DNA from: an uncultured Rhodospirillales bacterium
GTDB taxonomy: Bacteria; Pseudomonadota; Alphaproteobacteria; Acetobacterales; Acetobacteraceae
Direction of reading: 5' to 3'
Assembly (NCBI GenBank): GCA_903928895.1
Contig: CAIYSR010000005.1
Span: 1 to 59,185, forward strand
Length of the DNA: 59,185 nucleotides
A program made the translations under genes and the position numbers. This document shows, one piece after another, positions 27,108-35,660 of the stretch (its first letter is position 1; each line of letters begins with the position of its first letter). The notes below the pieces were generated by a model. It saw only the letters and a program-made list of their open reading frames with translations. It was not told the origin of the DNA and searched no databases.

Positions 27108-27847
27108 GGGCGTTGTTGGAGGTGCGGGATATCCGCAAGGCATATGGCGCGATCCGGGCAGTGGACGGGGTGAGTTTCTCGGTCGCGCCGGGGGAGATAC
27201 TCGGCGTGATCGGGCCCAACGGCTCGGGCAAGACGACGATGTTCAATGCGATCCTGGGGCAGGTGAAGCCCGATGCCGGGGAGGTGATGTTCGAGGGGCG
27301 GGATGTCAGCGGGATCGGGGCGCTGGCGCTGGCGCGGCGGGGGATCGGGCGGACGTTTCAGAGCCTGCAGGTATTCGGCGGATTGTCGGTGCGGGACAAT
27401 CTGATCGTGGCGGGGCAGGAGTTCGTGGGTTCGGCGGGGTCGCGCTTGTTTGCGCGGCCGGATGCGGGGATGGGGCAGAGGGCGGACGAGATCATCGAGC
27501 TGTTCCGCATCGGCCATGTGGCGCATCTGGCGGCGGGGAGCTTGTCGTATGGGCAGCAGAAGTTGGTGGATATCGCGATGGCGTTCATGGCGCGGCCGCG
27601 GCTGGTGTTGCTCGATGAGCCCTGCGCGGGGGTGAATCCGGCGTTGATCGATGAACTGATGGACCTGCTGCGGCGGTTGAACCGGGAGCAGGGGGCGAGT
27701 TTCGTGGTGATTGAGCACAACATGGATTTCGTGATGCGGCTGTGTTCGCGGGTGATTTGTCTCGCGATGGGGACAATGCTGGCGCAGGGGTTGCCGGAAG
27801 AGATGCAGGGCAATCGGGCGGTGCTGGAGGCGTATCTCGGTGTCTGA
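27104..27847 (+). CDS. livG: Branched-chain amino acid-type ABC ATPase LivG
   Basis: A 247-residue nucleotide-binding subunit. Walker A is GPNGSGKTT, the Q-loop region is RTFQSLQVF, the signature is SLSYGQQK and Walker B is LVLLDEPCAG; the switch His is in VIEHNMDF. The gene is read from the ATG at 27104, which overlaps the livM TGA by four bases, although the frame is open well upstream inside livM. It works as a heterodimer with LivF. Confidence 0.93.
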   Translation: MRALLEVRDIRKAYGAIRAVDGVSFSVAPGEILGVIGPNGSGKTTMFNAILGQVKPDAGEVMFEGRDVSGIGALALARRGIGRTFQSLQVFGGLSVRDNLIVAGQEFVGSAGSRLFARPDAGMGQRADEIIELFRIGHVAHLAAGSLSYGQQKLVDIAMAFMARPRLVLLDEPCAGVNPALIDELMDLLRRLNREQGASFVVIEHNMDFVMRLCSRVICLAMGTMLAQGLPEEMQGNRAVLEAYLGV

Positions 27848-28568
27848 GCTCATCACGTTTCAGGATGTGGTGGCGGGATATGGTGCGCTCACCATCCTAA
27901 ACGGCTTGTCCTTCGATGCGCGGGAGGGGGAGATCACGCTGCTGATCGGGCCGAACGGGGCGGGCAAGTCGACGGTGCTGAAGACGTTTTTCGGGCTGGT
28001 GCGGCCGCGAGCGGGGCGGATCACGCTGAAGGGGCAGGATGTCTCGGGGCTGTCGCCGGTGGACAAGCTGCGGCTTGGCGTCGCGTTCGTGCCGCAGGGA
28101 CGGAATTTGTTCGGGGCGTTGTCGCTGCTGCACAATCTGGAGCTGGGGGGGGTGACGTTGCCGCAGGGGGAGCGGGCGGCGCGGATGGAGGAGGTGCTGG
28201 ACCGGTTTGCGCATTTGCGAGAGCGGTTGCATTCGGCTGCGTCGTCGTTGTCCGGCGGCGAGCAGAAGCAGCTGGAGATCGCGCGGGTATTGTTGTTGCG
28301 CCCGTCCGTCCTCTTGATCGACGAGCCCTCGATTGGATTGTCACCCATCGTCAGCCAGCAGGTGTTCAAGCTGTTGCGGATGCTGGCCGACGGTGGCACC
28401 TCGGTCCTGATGGTGGAGCAGAACGTCAGGAGTGCGCTGGCGGTGGCGGATCGGGTGCTGCTGCTGGAATCCGGGCGGCTCACGCTTGACACGCCGGCGG
28501 CGAAGCTCTTGGACGACCCTGACCTCAATCGGATTTTCCTGGGCAAGTCCGCCCACAAGACGACCTAA
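27840..28568 (+). CDS. livF: Branched-chain amino acid-type ABC ATPase LivF
   Basis: A 242-residue nucleotide-binding subunit. It has Walker A GPNGAGKST, signature LSGGEQKQLEIAR, Walker B VLLIDEPSIG and switch region MVEQNVRSAL. The start is a GTG that overlaps the end of livG by eight bases. Together with LivG it powers the permease pair. Confidence 0.93.
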   Translation: MSELITFQDVVAGYGALTILNGLSFDAREGEITLLIGPNGAGKSTVLKTFFGLVRPRAGRITLKGQDVSGLSPVDKLRLGVAFVPQGRNLFGALSLLHNLELGGVTLPQGERAARMEEVLDRFAHLRERLHSAASSLSGGEQKQLEIARVLLLRPSVLLIDEPSIGLSPIVSQQVFKLLRMLADGGTSVLMVEQNVRSALAVADRVLLLESGRLTLDTPAAKLLDDPDLNRIFLGKSAHKTT

Positions 28569-28590
28569 GAAACCTATCGGGAGATAAATC

Positions 28591-29736
28591 ATGCTGAACC
28601 GTCGCGCTGCCCTGACGCTGGGTACTGCTCTTGCTGCTTCCGCTGCCTTGCCGGTGCAAGCGGCGGATGATGTGCTGATCATCGATAATGTCGAACTGTC
28701 CGGACCCGGCGTGACCTCGGGCAGCCAGTGGAAGATGGGGGTTGATCTGGCGGTGGGCGAGATCAATGCGGCCGGGGGGATTCTGGGGCGGAAAATCAAG
28801 ATCCAGCATCTGGACAACCAGTCCCAGGCGCAGATCGCCAAGGCGGTGGCGACGAAGGCGGTGGATGAGGACCCCTATGTGATGCTGGGGCCGATTTTCT
28901 CGGGCGATGTCAACGTGTCGATGTCGGTGACCGAGAATGCCGAGATGCCGATCTTCATCGGCGGCGAGGCCGGAAACCTGACGACGCAGGGGATGAAGTA
29001 TCTGTTCCGCTCGTCGCTGAACCAGGCCTCGGCGATGCCGAAGCTGGCGAATTACCTGGTGAAGTCGGGCGTGAAGTCGCTGGCGGTGGTGTGGGGTGCC
29101 AATGATTTCGGCAAGGGCGGGCGTGATGCGATGGTCAAGGAAATGGCTACGCGCGGCATCGCGCTGGCGGCGGATATCTCGACCGAGCCGGGGCAGATGG
29201 ATTTCTCGGCCGTCGTGGTCAATGCGTCCAAGGCCAATGCGGATGCGATCTTTGCCTACATGAACGAGGAGGAATGCGCGCGCTTCCTGATCGCGCTGAA
29301 GAAGCTCGGCACTGACAAGCCGGTCTATGGCGAAACGGTGTTGGTGAGCCAGAAGGTGATCGAGCTGGCCGGACCGGCAGCGAACGGGGCAAAGGGACAT
29401 GTCGGCCTGTCCGTCGATGCACCCAATCCGCTGGTGCAGGAGTTCGGGCGCAAGTTCGAGGCGGCGTACAAGCAGAAATCCGACCATAACGGCATCAAGG
29501 GCTATACCTCGGTGCATTTGGTGAAGGCGGTGACGGAGAAGCTCGGCAAGTTCGACCGCAAGGCGCTGGCGGCGGCGATCCATGGCGGGAGTTTTTCGGC
29601 CAAGACCAATCCGGGACTGCTGATGGATGTCAGCTTCGACGAGAAGGGCGATCTGGATCGAGAGAGCTATCTGGCAGAGGTGCGCAACGGCCAGCAGGTG
29701 ATCACCGAGACGCTGCCGGCGGTGGGCAAGAAGTGA
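28591..29736 (+). CDS. livK: Branched-chain amino acid-type periplasmic binding protein LivK
   Basis: A 381-residue type I periplasmic ligand-binding protein (Peripla_BP_6). A signal peptide (LGTALAASAALPVQA) is followed by the usual opening LVVGEINAAGG-like segment, here DLAVGEINAAGGILGRKI, and the domain signature VMLGPIFSGDVNVSM. GGGAGA upstream of the ATG supports the start. It is placed last in the operon, 22 bases after livF, and is followed by a terminator-like hairpin. The ligand is not determined; many Acetobacteraceae paralogues take aromatic or other small acids rather than amino acids. Confidence 0.9.
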   Translation: MLNRRAALTLGTALAASAALPVQAADDVLIIDNVELSGPGVTSGSQWKMGVDLAVGEINAAGGILGRKIKIQHLDNQSQAQIAKAVATKAVDEDPYVMLGPIFSGDVNVSMSVTENAEMPIFIGGEAGNLTTQGMKYLFRSSLNQASAMPKLANYLVKSGVKSLAVVWGANDFGKGGRDAMVKEMATRGIALAADISTEPGQMDFSAVVVNASKANADAIFAYMNEEECARFLIALKKLGTDKPVYGETVLVSQKVIELAGPAANGAKGHVGLSVDAPNPLVQEFGRKFEAAYKQKSDHNGIKGYTSVHLVKAVTEKLGKFDRKALAAAIHGGSFSAKTNPGLLMDVSFDEKGDLDRESYLAEVRNGQQVITETLPAVGKK

Positions 29737-29745
29737 TGTTCGTTG

Positions 29746-29776
29746 GGGGCCTTCGCGGGTGATACGCGAAGGTCCC
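29746..29776 (+). terminator. Probable terminator of the liv operon
   Basis: A 12-base-pair stem (29746-29757 with 29765-29776, one G-T pair) and a seven-base loop lie ten bases after the livK stop. A TTTTTT run follows about 12 bases later. The distance of the T-run is longer than in a textbook intrinsic terminator. Confidence 0.5.
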
Positions 29777-30181
29777 TGATGAATGAAGTTTTTTGTTCAT
29801 TTATCATTTCATGCTTGGAGCTATCCGAGAACTCTTGGCTAGGGACGTTTTGGGGGGACTGAGCTGGACCCCATTTCCCCTCCATTCAAAATGCGCGACC
29901 TGGGATTGCTCCACTCCGATCCTGACGGTGTTTCTCTGTTCGGTCGAGCGCCTGTTGATCGGCATCGCGGCTCATCTTGTCCCGGCCTTCGTCGTCGCGG
30001 CAGACGTGCAGCCGCTGTCGCCCGCCATCAGCAACGGCTTGACACCGCGTGATGATCGCACCCAGTTCTCGGGCCGGCGGCCTAGTTGCCGGGACTGTCG
30101 TGAGGGGAATAAGCTTGATATCGTCGAGATCACCGGATGGACCCGGTCGTGTCGAACGTACATCTGACAGGAGAGATATCT
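29777..30181. other. Intergenic region after livK with a half repeat
   Basis: About 400 bases without a credible gene. Bases about 29781-29805 (AATGAAGTTTTTTGTTCATTT) resemble one half of the AT-rich inverted-repeat element seen at 26130-26155. The rest shows no recognisable feature. The promoter of the next gene is presumably here. Confidence 0.35.
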
Positions 30182-31744
30182 ATGCAGCGCCGCACCCTTC
30201 TTGCTGCTGCCGCCGCTGCGTCAGTGGCGCGCCCGGCTATCGCGCAGCCACCGCGCGTGCTCCGCTTCGTGCCGCAGGCCGACCTGGCCAATCCCGATCC
30301 GGTGTGGTCGACCACGGTGATCGCCGCCGAGCATGCCTTCCTGGTCTGGGACAAGCTGTACGATCTCGATGAGGGGGTGATCCCTCGCCCGCAGATGGTG
30401 GGTGGGCAGGAGGTCTCCGATGATGGACTGACCTGGACGCTGACGCTTCGGGACGGGCTGATGTTCCATGATGGCGTACCCGTGATGGCGGCAGACTGCA
30501 TCCCCTCGATCCTGCGGGCGGCGAAGCGGACGCCGATCGTGGAAAGCTTGATGGCGGCGACCTCCGAAATGGTGGCGCTGGACGACAAGCGCCTGCAGTT
30601 CCGGCTGAAGAAGCGCTATGCGCTCCTGCCGTTCTCGCTGTGCAGTGCGTTCATCATGCCCGCACGGATCGCCAAGACCGATGCGTTCACCATGATCAGC
30701 GAGCACGTCGGCAGCGGCCCCTACAAGTTTGTCGCGGCGGAATGGAAAGCCGGGGCCGGGGCACTGTATGTACGCAACGAGCGCTACATACCACGGAGCG
30801 AGCCGGTGAGCATGTGGGCCGGCGGCAAGGTGGCGCATTTTGACCGCATCGAATGGCACACCATTCCAGATCCCAGCACCGCCGCGGCGGCGCTGCAACG
30901 CGGCGAGGTGGATTGGGTAGAGACCCCACTGATCGATCTGGTGCCGTCGCTGTCAAAGACCCCAGGTGTGAACGTCGACACGTTCGACAAGCTCGGCAAC
31001 TGGATGATGCTGGCGTTCAACCACTATCAGCCGCCGTTTGACAACGTGAAGCTACGCCGCGCTGTTTTGGCGGCGGTGAACCAAACGGATTTCGTCGACG
31101 CGGTGGTGGGCGATCAGACCAAGCTGGGGCAGACCGGAGTGGGCTATTTCCCGCCAGCCTCGCCCTATGCCAGCAAGGCCGGGCTGGAGGCAATCACCGG
31201 TCCGCGTGACCTCGCCAAGGCGCGGCAGATGGTGGCCGAAAGCGGCTACAAGGGCGAACCGATCGTCCTGATGTCCCCGTCGGATCAGGCATCAATCCAG
31301 CAATCCGCGCAGGTGGCCAACGCACTGATGAAGTCGCTAGGGTTGAACGTCCAGTACACGAGCCTCGACTGGGCAACGATGCTGCAGCGGCGCAATTCCA
31401 AGGAACTGCCGTCGAAGGGCGGGTGGTCCTGCTACTGCACCTCCTGGGTCGGCCTCTCCGTCGCGAACCCGGCGACACACCTGCCACTGCGTGGGGACGG
31501 GTTTAAGTCCAACGCGTGGTGGCGGCCAATGAACGACCGGATGGAAAAGCTGCGGGACGCCTGGTTTGATGCCCCCGACCTCGCAGCGCAGAAAAAGATC
31601 TGCGAGGATATCCAGTTGATGGCGTTCGAGGAGGTACCGTGCATCCCACTGGGGCTGTCGTTCCAGCCGACGGCGTTTCGCGACACACTGTCCGGGTTCG
31701 CGCGTTCCCCCTACCCAGTGTTCTGGGGGGTGCGGAAAGCCTGA
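30182..31744 (+). CDS. Orphan substrate-binding protein, DppA/OppA family
   Basis: A 520-residue family 5 solute-binding protein. The N-terminus MQRRTLLAAAAAASVARPAIAQ contains a twin arginine and may use the Tat route. Family regions are DGLTWTLTLRDGLMFHDG (about residues 80-97) and the C-terminal hinge-like FEEVPCIPLGL. CAGGAGAG upstream of the ATG sets the start. No permease or ATPase gene is adjacent, so it must share a transporter encoded elsewhere. It is only distantly similar to the binding protein at 11326. Confidence 0.88.
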   Translation: MQRRTLLAAAAAASVARPAIAQPPRVLRFVPQADLANPDPVWSTTVIAAEHAFLVWDKLYDLDEGVIPRPQMVGGQEVSDDGLTWTLTLRDGLMFHDGVPVMAADCIPSILRAAKRTPIVESLMAATSEMVALDDKRLQFRLKKRYALLPFSLCSAFIMPARIAKTDAFTMISEHVGSGPYKFVAAEWKAGAGALYVRNERYIPRSEPVSMWAGGKVAHFDRIEWHTIPDPSTAAAALQRGEVDWVETPLIDLVPSLSKTPGVNVDTFDKLGNWMMLAFNHYQPPFDNVKLRRAVLAAVNQTDFVDAVVGDQTKLGQTGVGYFPPASPYASKAGLEAITGPRDLAKARQMVAESGYKGEPIVLMSPSDQASIQQSAQVANALMKSLGLNVQYTSLDWATMLQRRNSKELPSKGGWSCYCTSWVGLSVANPATHLPLRGDGFKSNAWWRPMNDRMEKLRDAWFDAPDLAAQKKICEDIQLMAFEEVPCIPLGLSFQPTAFRDTLSGFARSPYPVFWGVRKA

Positions 31745-32592
31745 TGAACCCCGACGCCACCGGTGGCTTCGGCTCATCCGCGCCGATGATGCGGAGCATG
31801 TGGCGCATGAGCGGGATGAACTCGTTCTTTGGGTTTGCCAATGTCGTACCGAAGGCCCCGATGGTGCCCCCGCAAAGGCGATCCGCGGGCAAGGAGCCTT
31901 GCCGCGCGTCTTTACGGATGAACCACTCTGACCCAATCGGAACCAAATTGGGCAAAGAGTCCTGCGGATAGTTGAGGTTTGGCCCTCGCCGGTGGCAAAC
32001 GCGCAAGACCCCGCCGACCGCAAGATGCTGATCGACACGACGACGGCGCAGCGGGAACCCGAGCTGTCGGTGAGTGCACCATGGAAATACCGGGGGCAGC
32101 CACAGGCCGTGGACGGCTCCCTGAGAGGCCGGCGCCGCCCCGGCCCGGCGCCGCAGCCAAGGTGCCAGCAGGTGCTGCGGACTGCATTAGACACGGGCTA
32201 CTGCTGCAGGTGGGGGTTCTGCCAGAGACCTGCATCACGACATATCTGGCTTGCCCCGGACATTTACGCGTGGGCGCTATCTTTGATTTCAATGCACTGC
32301 GCGAGATCGTCACGGATCACGAGATTCCATCCGCGTCACCGCGTTGCCATCCGCCTGCTGATGTTTTTGCAATCATACCAAGCCGCCTGGAGGCGGACTC
32401 TTCCGGACGAAGTGTGGATTGGATGGCGCGCGGGGGTTGGTGGAGCGGCTGCGCCACAAAAAAATCTTACCCCGGCCCGCGTCGACCAAGTCTTCACCAA
32501 TCGACATCAATGCGGGTTCGTACCAGATGAAAGAATGCCCTCACCATCACGCCATTTGGCCAGGTCCCTCGACCATGTGGTAGTCTAGCCCC
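31745..32592. other. Gene-poor region with a decayed ORF and repeat copy B
   Basis: About 850 bases. On the minus strand, bases 31741-32006 keep one open frame with protein-like composition (FGTTLANPKNEFIPLMRHM), continuing beyond only in other frames, as expected of a gene remnant; I could not identify it. The hairpin repeat copy B lies at 32424-32520. No intact gene was seen. Confidence 0.35.
32424..32520 (-). repeat. Hairpin repeat copy B, degenerate
   Basis: This copy shares GGCGCGC, GAGCGGC-GCGC, a run of A residues and CCGGCCCGCGTCGACC with copy C at 35540-35660, and the central TCTTCA. The right arm is diverged, so the hairpin is weak here. On the minus strand the conserved arm is followed by TTTTTTT. 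No minus-strand gene is seen ending beside it, unless the decayed frame near 32500-33160 once did. Confidence 0.5.
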
Positions 32593-33651
32593 ATGCAGGA
32601 AACGAACCGACCGGACCGCCCCGCACCGCACCGCCATGCCGCTACGGCGCATGACGTCGCCCGCCATGCCGGCGTTTCGCAATCCGCGGTTTCCCGGACC
32701 TTCACGACCGGCGGCTCCGTCTCGGCCGCCACCCGCGCCCGCGTCCTCGCCGCCGCCGCCGCGCTCGGCTATCGCCCCAACCTCATCGCCCGCTCGCTCA
32801 TCACCCGCCGCACCGGGATGGTCGGTGTCGCCGTGGGTAGCCTCTCGAACCATCTTTATCCCGGCATGCTTCAGGCCCTCGCCGATCGGCTCCAGATCGA
32901 GGGCTATCGCATCCTGCTGCTCACCGCTCCGCGTGATGGCAATGCCGACCCCGAACTCGAGCAGATCATGCGCTACCAGGTGGACGCGCTGGTTCTCGCG
33001 GCCACCACCGTCTCCTCCGCCCTCGCGGACCAGTGCCGTGCCGCCGGCGTCCCCGTCGTTCTGTTCAACCGCACCGGCCGCAGCCTCGACGCCGCCTCCG
33101 TCACCGGCGCCAACCGCGACGGTGCCCGGGACATTGCCTCCCTTATTGCCGCCGCCGGCCACCAGTGCCCCGCCTTCATCGCCGGCGATCCAAATTCCTC
33201 AACGAGCAGGGAACGCGAACTCGGCTTTCGCGAGGGATGCGCCGCACACGGGCTGCCAACGCCGTTGATCGAGATCGGTGGCTACTCCGACGCAGGCGCC
33301 AGCCGGGCGATGACGGCACTACTCGCCCGGCCGCGCCGCCCGGACGCTGTATTCTGCGCCTCGGACCAGATGGCCATCACGGCCCTGGATGTCGCCCGCA
33401 CCGGGCACGGGCTGCGCGTGCCAGAAGATGTCTCCATCGTCGGCTTCGACGACGCCCCACCCTCCGCCTGGCCGCCCTACGCGCTCACGACCTACGCCCA
33501 GCCGGTGCTGCCGATGGTGGCCGCCACCGTCGAACTCATTCTTGAACGCCTCGCCGACCCCGATGCCCCGCCGCGCCGCATCGTCATCGCCGGCCACCTC
33601 GTGCTGCGCGGCTCGTGCCGCCTGCCCCCCGCGCCAGACCCTACGGCGTGA
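32593..33651 (+). CDS. LacI-family transcriptional regulator
   Basis: A 352-residue repressor. The N-terminal helix-turn-helix is DVARHAGVSQSAVSRTFTTG (residues about 19-38), followed by the hinge helix region LGYRPNLIARSLITRRT. The C-terminal sugar-binding fold includes ALVLAATTVSSA-like and DAVFCASDQMAITAL segments. There is no obvious Shine-Dalgarno sequence before the ATG. The nearby gluconate-dehydrogenase-like SDR and broken binding-protein gene suggest it once controlled a small catabolic locus for a sugar acid or similar compound. Confidence 0.9.
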   Translation: MQETNRPDRPAPHRHAATAHDVARHAGVSQSAVSRTFTTGGSVSAATRARVLAAAAALGYRPNLIARSLITRRTGMVGVAVGSLSNHLYPGMLQALADRLQIEGYRILLLTAPRDGNADPELEQIMRYQVDALVLAATTVSSALADQCRAAGVPVVLFNRTGRSLDAASVTGANRDGARDIASLIAAAGHQCPAFIAGDPNSSTSRERELGFREGCAAHGLPTPLIEIGGYSDAGASRAMTALLARPRRPDAVFCASDQMAITALDVARTGHGLRVPEDVSIVGFDDAPPSAWPPYALTTYAQPVLPMVAATVELILERLADPDAPPRRIVIAGHLVLRGSCRLPPAPDPTA

Positions 33652-33738
33652 CCCCGGCGCCCGGGAGAGCGCCGTCGCGCTATCCGATTGCGACGAAACG
33701 CCCGAATGACCTGGTCTCGCGCCACCACCAGACGTGCG

Positions 33739-34644
33739 ATGCAAATCCGCTTTTTCCAGACCAGCCGCCGCCGCCGGTTTCACCTCTCCGGCTCCTGCGT
33801 CTCCGCCAAGGAACTCCGCTGCGGCACCTTCGCCGACGCCCCCCTTCGCCGCCTCCGATGTCAAAACCCGCGAAATGATCGGCTTCGACCTCGATCTCTG
33901 TTACGCCAGCGCCAAGCGCTGGGGCGTCGCCGACAAGATCACCTCTCCGTCGAAGGCCGCATCCCCGTCGTCAAGCTCGGCCGCGTCGACGTCACCATCG
34001 CCAACCTCGCCTCGACCCTCGGCCGCGCAGAACATATCCAGTTCTCCGACCCCTACTACCTCGCCGAGGAAATGCTGGCCGTCATGGCCACCGACCCCGG
34101 CACCACCAAGGCCGACTTCACCGGCAAGCGCCTGGCCTCCACCAAGGACTCGACCTCGCCTCTCGCGATCAAACTCAACAACTCCGCCCCCCTCACCTTC
34201 CAGGACACCGGCTCCGCCTAAGCAAACCCTCTCAGATTTGCGCTCTTGCTGAGAGCTAAGCTGGCTTTCGCCTGCACGATGTTTGCAAATGCATCCGTGG
34301 TCTGTCCTGCGAAAGCCTGCTTAGGTGGCGGTCCAGCAGGACAACGCCATCGGCATGGTCGCCAACACCACGACCATCACCAGGTCGGTCAATGAGTCCA
34401 AAACCGCCGGCGGCCCCTCAAGATGATCGCCGAACCAATGGTTAATCGGCCCATCGGCGTGGGGATGAAGAAGGACGAACCCACCCTCCTCGCCAAAGTC
34501 AATGAAACCCTTCTGGCGATGGACAGCGCCCGGGAAATCAACGCATTGTGGGACAAGTGGCTCGGCCCGAACACCGAGTTCAAGATGGTTCGTACCGACA
34601 AGGTCGTGCCCTTCAAGGACCTAAAGTTCACCCCGCTGCCCTGA
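33739..34644 (+). pseudogene. Amino-acid-type ABC binding protein pseudogene (SBP family 3)
   Basis: Three reading frames together reconstruct one family 3 binding protein of about 265 residues. Frame 1 gives a signal-like start and AKELRCGTFADAP; after a shift in a C-run near 33838, frame 2 gives VKTREMIGFDLDLCYASAK; after a second shift near 33940, frame 1 resumes with GRIPVVKLGRVDVTIANLA to FQDTGSA. An insertion follows at 34219-34323. Then AVQQDNAIGMVANTTTITR, a third shift near 34420, and the normal end IGVGMKKDEPTLLAKVNETL to LKFTPLP. At least four lesions mean it cannot make a functional protein. The intact ancestor would have bound a polar amino acid or small organic cation. Confidence 0.85.
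34219..34323. mobile_element. Small TA-flanked MITE-like insertion inside the pseudogene
   Basis: About 101 bases (34221-34321) bounded by TA on both sides, with short terminal inversion AGCA/TGCT. Inside are CTCTCAG/CTGAGAG and a 16-base inverted pair, CTAAGCTGGCTTTCGC (34256-34271) and GCGAAAGCCTGCTTAG (34309-34324), with one mismatch. Removing the insert with one TA joins GCC to TAG GTG GCG GTC CAG CAG, which brings the upstream and downstream parts of the binding protein into one frame (A-[Y]-[L]-A-V-Q-Q expected). A TA target and such size suggest an IS630/Tc1-mariner-derived MITE. It has no coding capacity. Confidence 0.65.
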
Positions 34645-34700
34645 GCCCGACCACGCTGTGCCGAATTGTGGTCACGCACAGCGCAAAGGAGATCAGCCGG

Positions 34701-35462
34701 ATGCACCTTTTCGATCTTCACGGCAAGCGCGCCTTGATCACCGGTTCCGGCCAGGGCATCGGGCTTGCGCTAGCCGCGGCCCTCGGCGGCGCCGGCGCTG
34801 CCGTGGTGCTGAACGGCCGCGACCCCGGCAAACTCGACCGCGCGGCCGCCGGATTGCGCGCCGCCGGCATCGCGGTCGAATGCGCCGCCTTCGACGTCAC
34901 CGACGCGCCGGCGGTGCACTCCGGCATCGCCCGCATCGAGGCCGAACTCGGCGCCATCGACATCCTCGTCAACAACGCCGGCATCCAGCGACGCGCGCCG
35001 CTGGAGGACTTCACCACCGCGACGTGGCATGAGCTGATGCACACCAACCTCGACAGCGTCTTCTATGTCGGCCAGGCCGTCGCGCGCGGCATGATCGCCC
35101 GCGGACGCGGCAAGATCATCAACGTTTGCTCGGTGCAGAGCGAACTCGGCCGCCCCTCCATCGCCCCGTACGCCGCAAGCAAGGGCGCTGTGAAGATGCT
35201 GACCAAGGGCATGTGCGCGGATTGGGCAAAGCATGGCCTGCAGATCAACGGCCTCGGTCCCGGCTACTTCGCCACCGAGCTGACCCAGGCCCTGGTCGAC
35301 AATCCTGAATTTTCCGACTGGCTGTGCCGACGCACCCCGGCAGGCCGTTGGGGTCGGGTCGACGAGCTCGCCGGCGCGGTCATCTTCCTCGCAGCTCCGG
35401 CCTCCGATTTCGTCAACGGCCAGATCCTCTATGTCGATGGCGGCTTGACCAGCGTGGTATGA
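34701..35462 (+). CDS. SDR oxidoreductase, gluconate 5-dehydrogenase-like
   Basis: A 253-residue classical short-chain dehydrogenase. The cofactor motif is TGSGQGIG (residues about 14-21), NNAG is present (IDILVNNAGIQRRAPLED), the catalytic Ser and Tyr-Lys are in NVCSVQSELGRPSIAPYAASKGA, and the end is NGQILYVDGGLTSVV. The whole sequence matches the IdnO/Gno subgroup that interconverts gluconate and 5-ketogluconate. AAAGGAG lies upstream of the ATG. The LacI regulator and broken binding protein upstream probably belong to the same ancestral locus. Confidence 0.87.
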   Translation: MHLFDLHGKRALITGSGQGIGLALAAALGGAGAAVVLNGRDPGKLDRAAAGLRAAGIAVECAAFDVTDAPAVHSGIARIEAELGAIDILVNNAGIQRRAPLEDFTTATWHELMHTNLDSVFYVGQAVARGMIARGRGKIINVCSVQSELGRPSIAPYAASKGAVKMLTKGMCADWAKHGLQINGLGPGYFATELTQALVDNPEFSDWLCRRTPAGRWGRVDELAGAVIFLAAPASDFVNGQILYVDGGLTSVV

Positions 35463-35539
35463 GCAGCCGGGAGCCCGTCGCTACTCCATGCTTCGGCTCG
35501 GAGCGAGCGGCTCCGCGCCGGTCCTGGCCGGTGCACGGC

Positions 35540-35660
35540 TGTTCAGCGATGGCCGGACGTTGGCGCGCGTAGCGCCGGGTGGGTGAGCGGCGGCGCGCGA
35601 AAAGAGACCCACACCGGCCCGCGTCGACCTATTCTTCATGGGTCAACGCGGGCCGGTGTG
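35540..35660 (-). terminator. Hairpin repeat copy C, terminator-like, at the end of the ptsN-like gene
   Basis: A 22-base-pair stem with two imperfect positions: 35610-35631 pairs with 35639-35660 around the loop TTCTTCA. On the minus strand it is followed by GGTCTCTTTTCGCG, a short T-tract. The arm overlaps the stop codon (35643-35645) of the minus-strand IIA-Ntr gene, whose last codons SHTGPR are encoded by the repeat. The preceding GC-rich part (GGCGCGC, GGGTGAGCGGCGGCGCGC) is shared with copies A and B. Confidence 0.65.
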
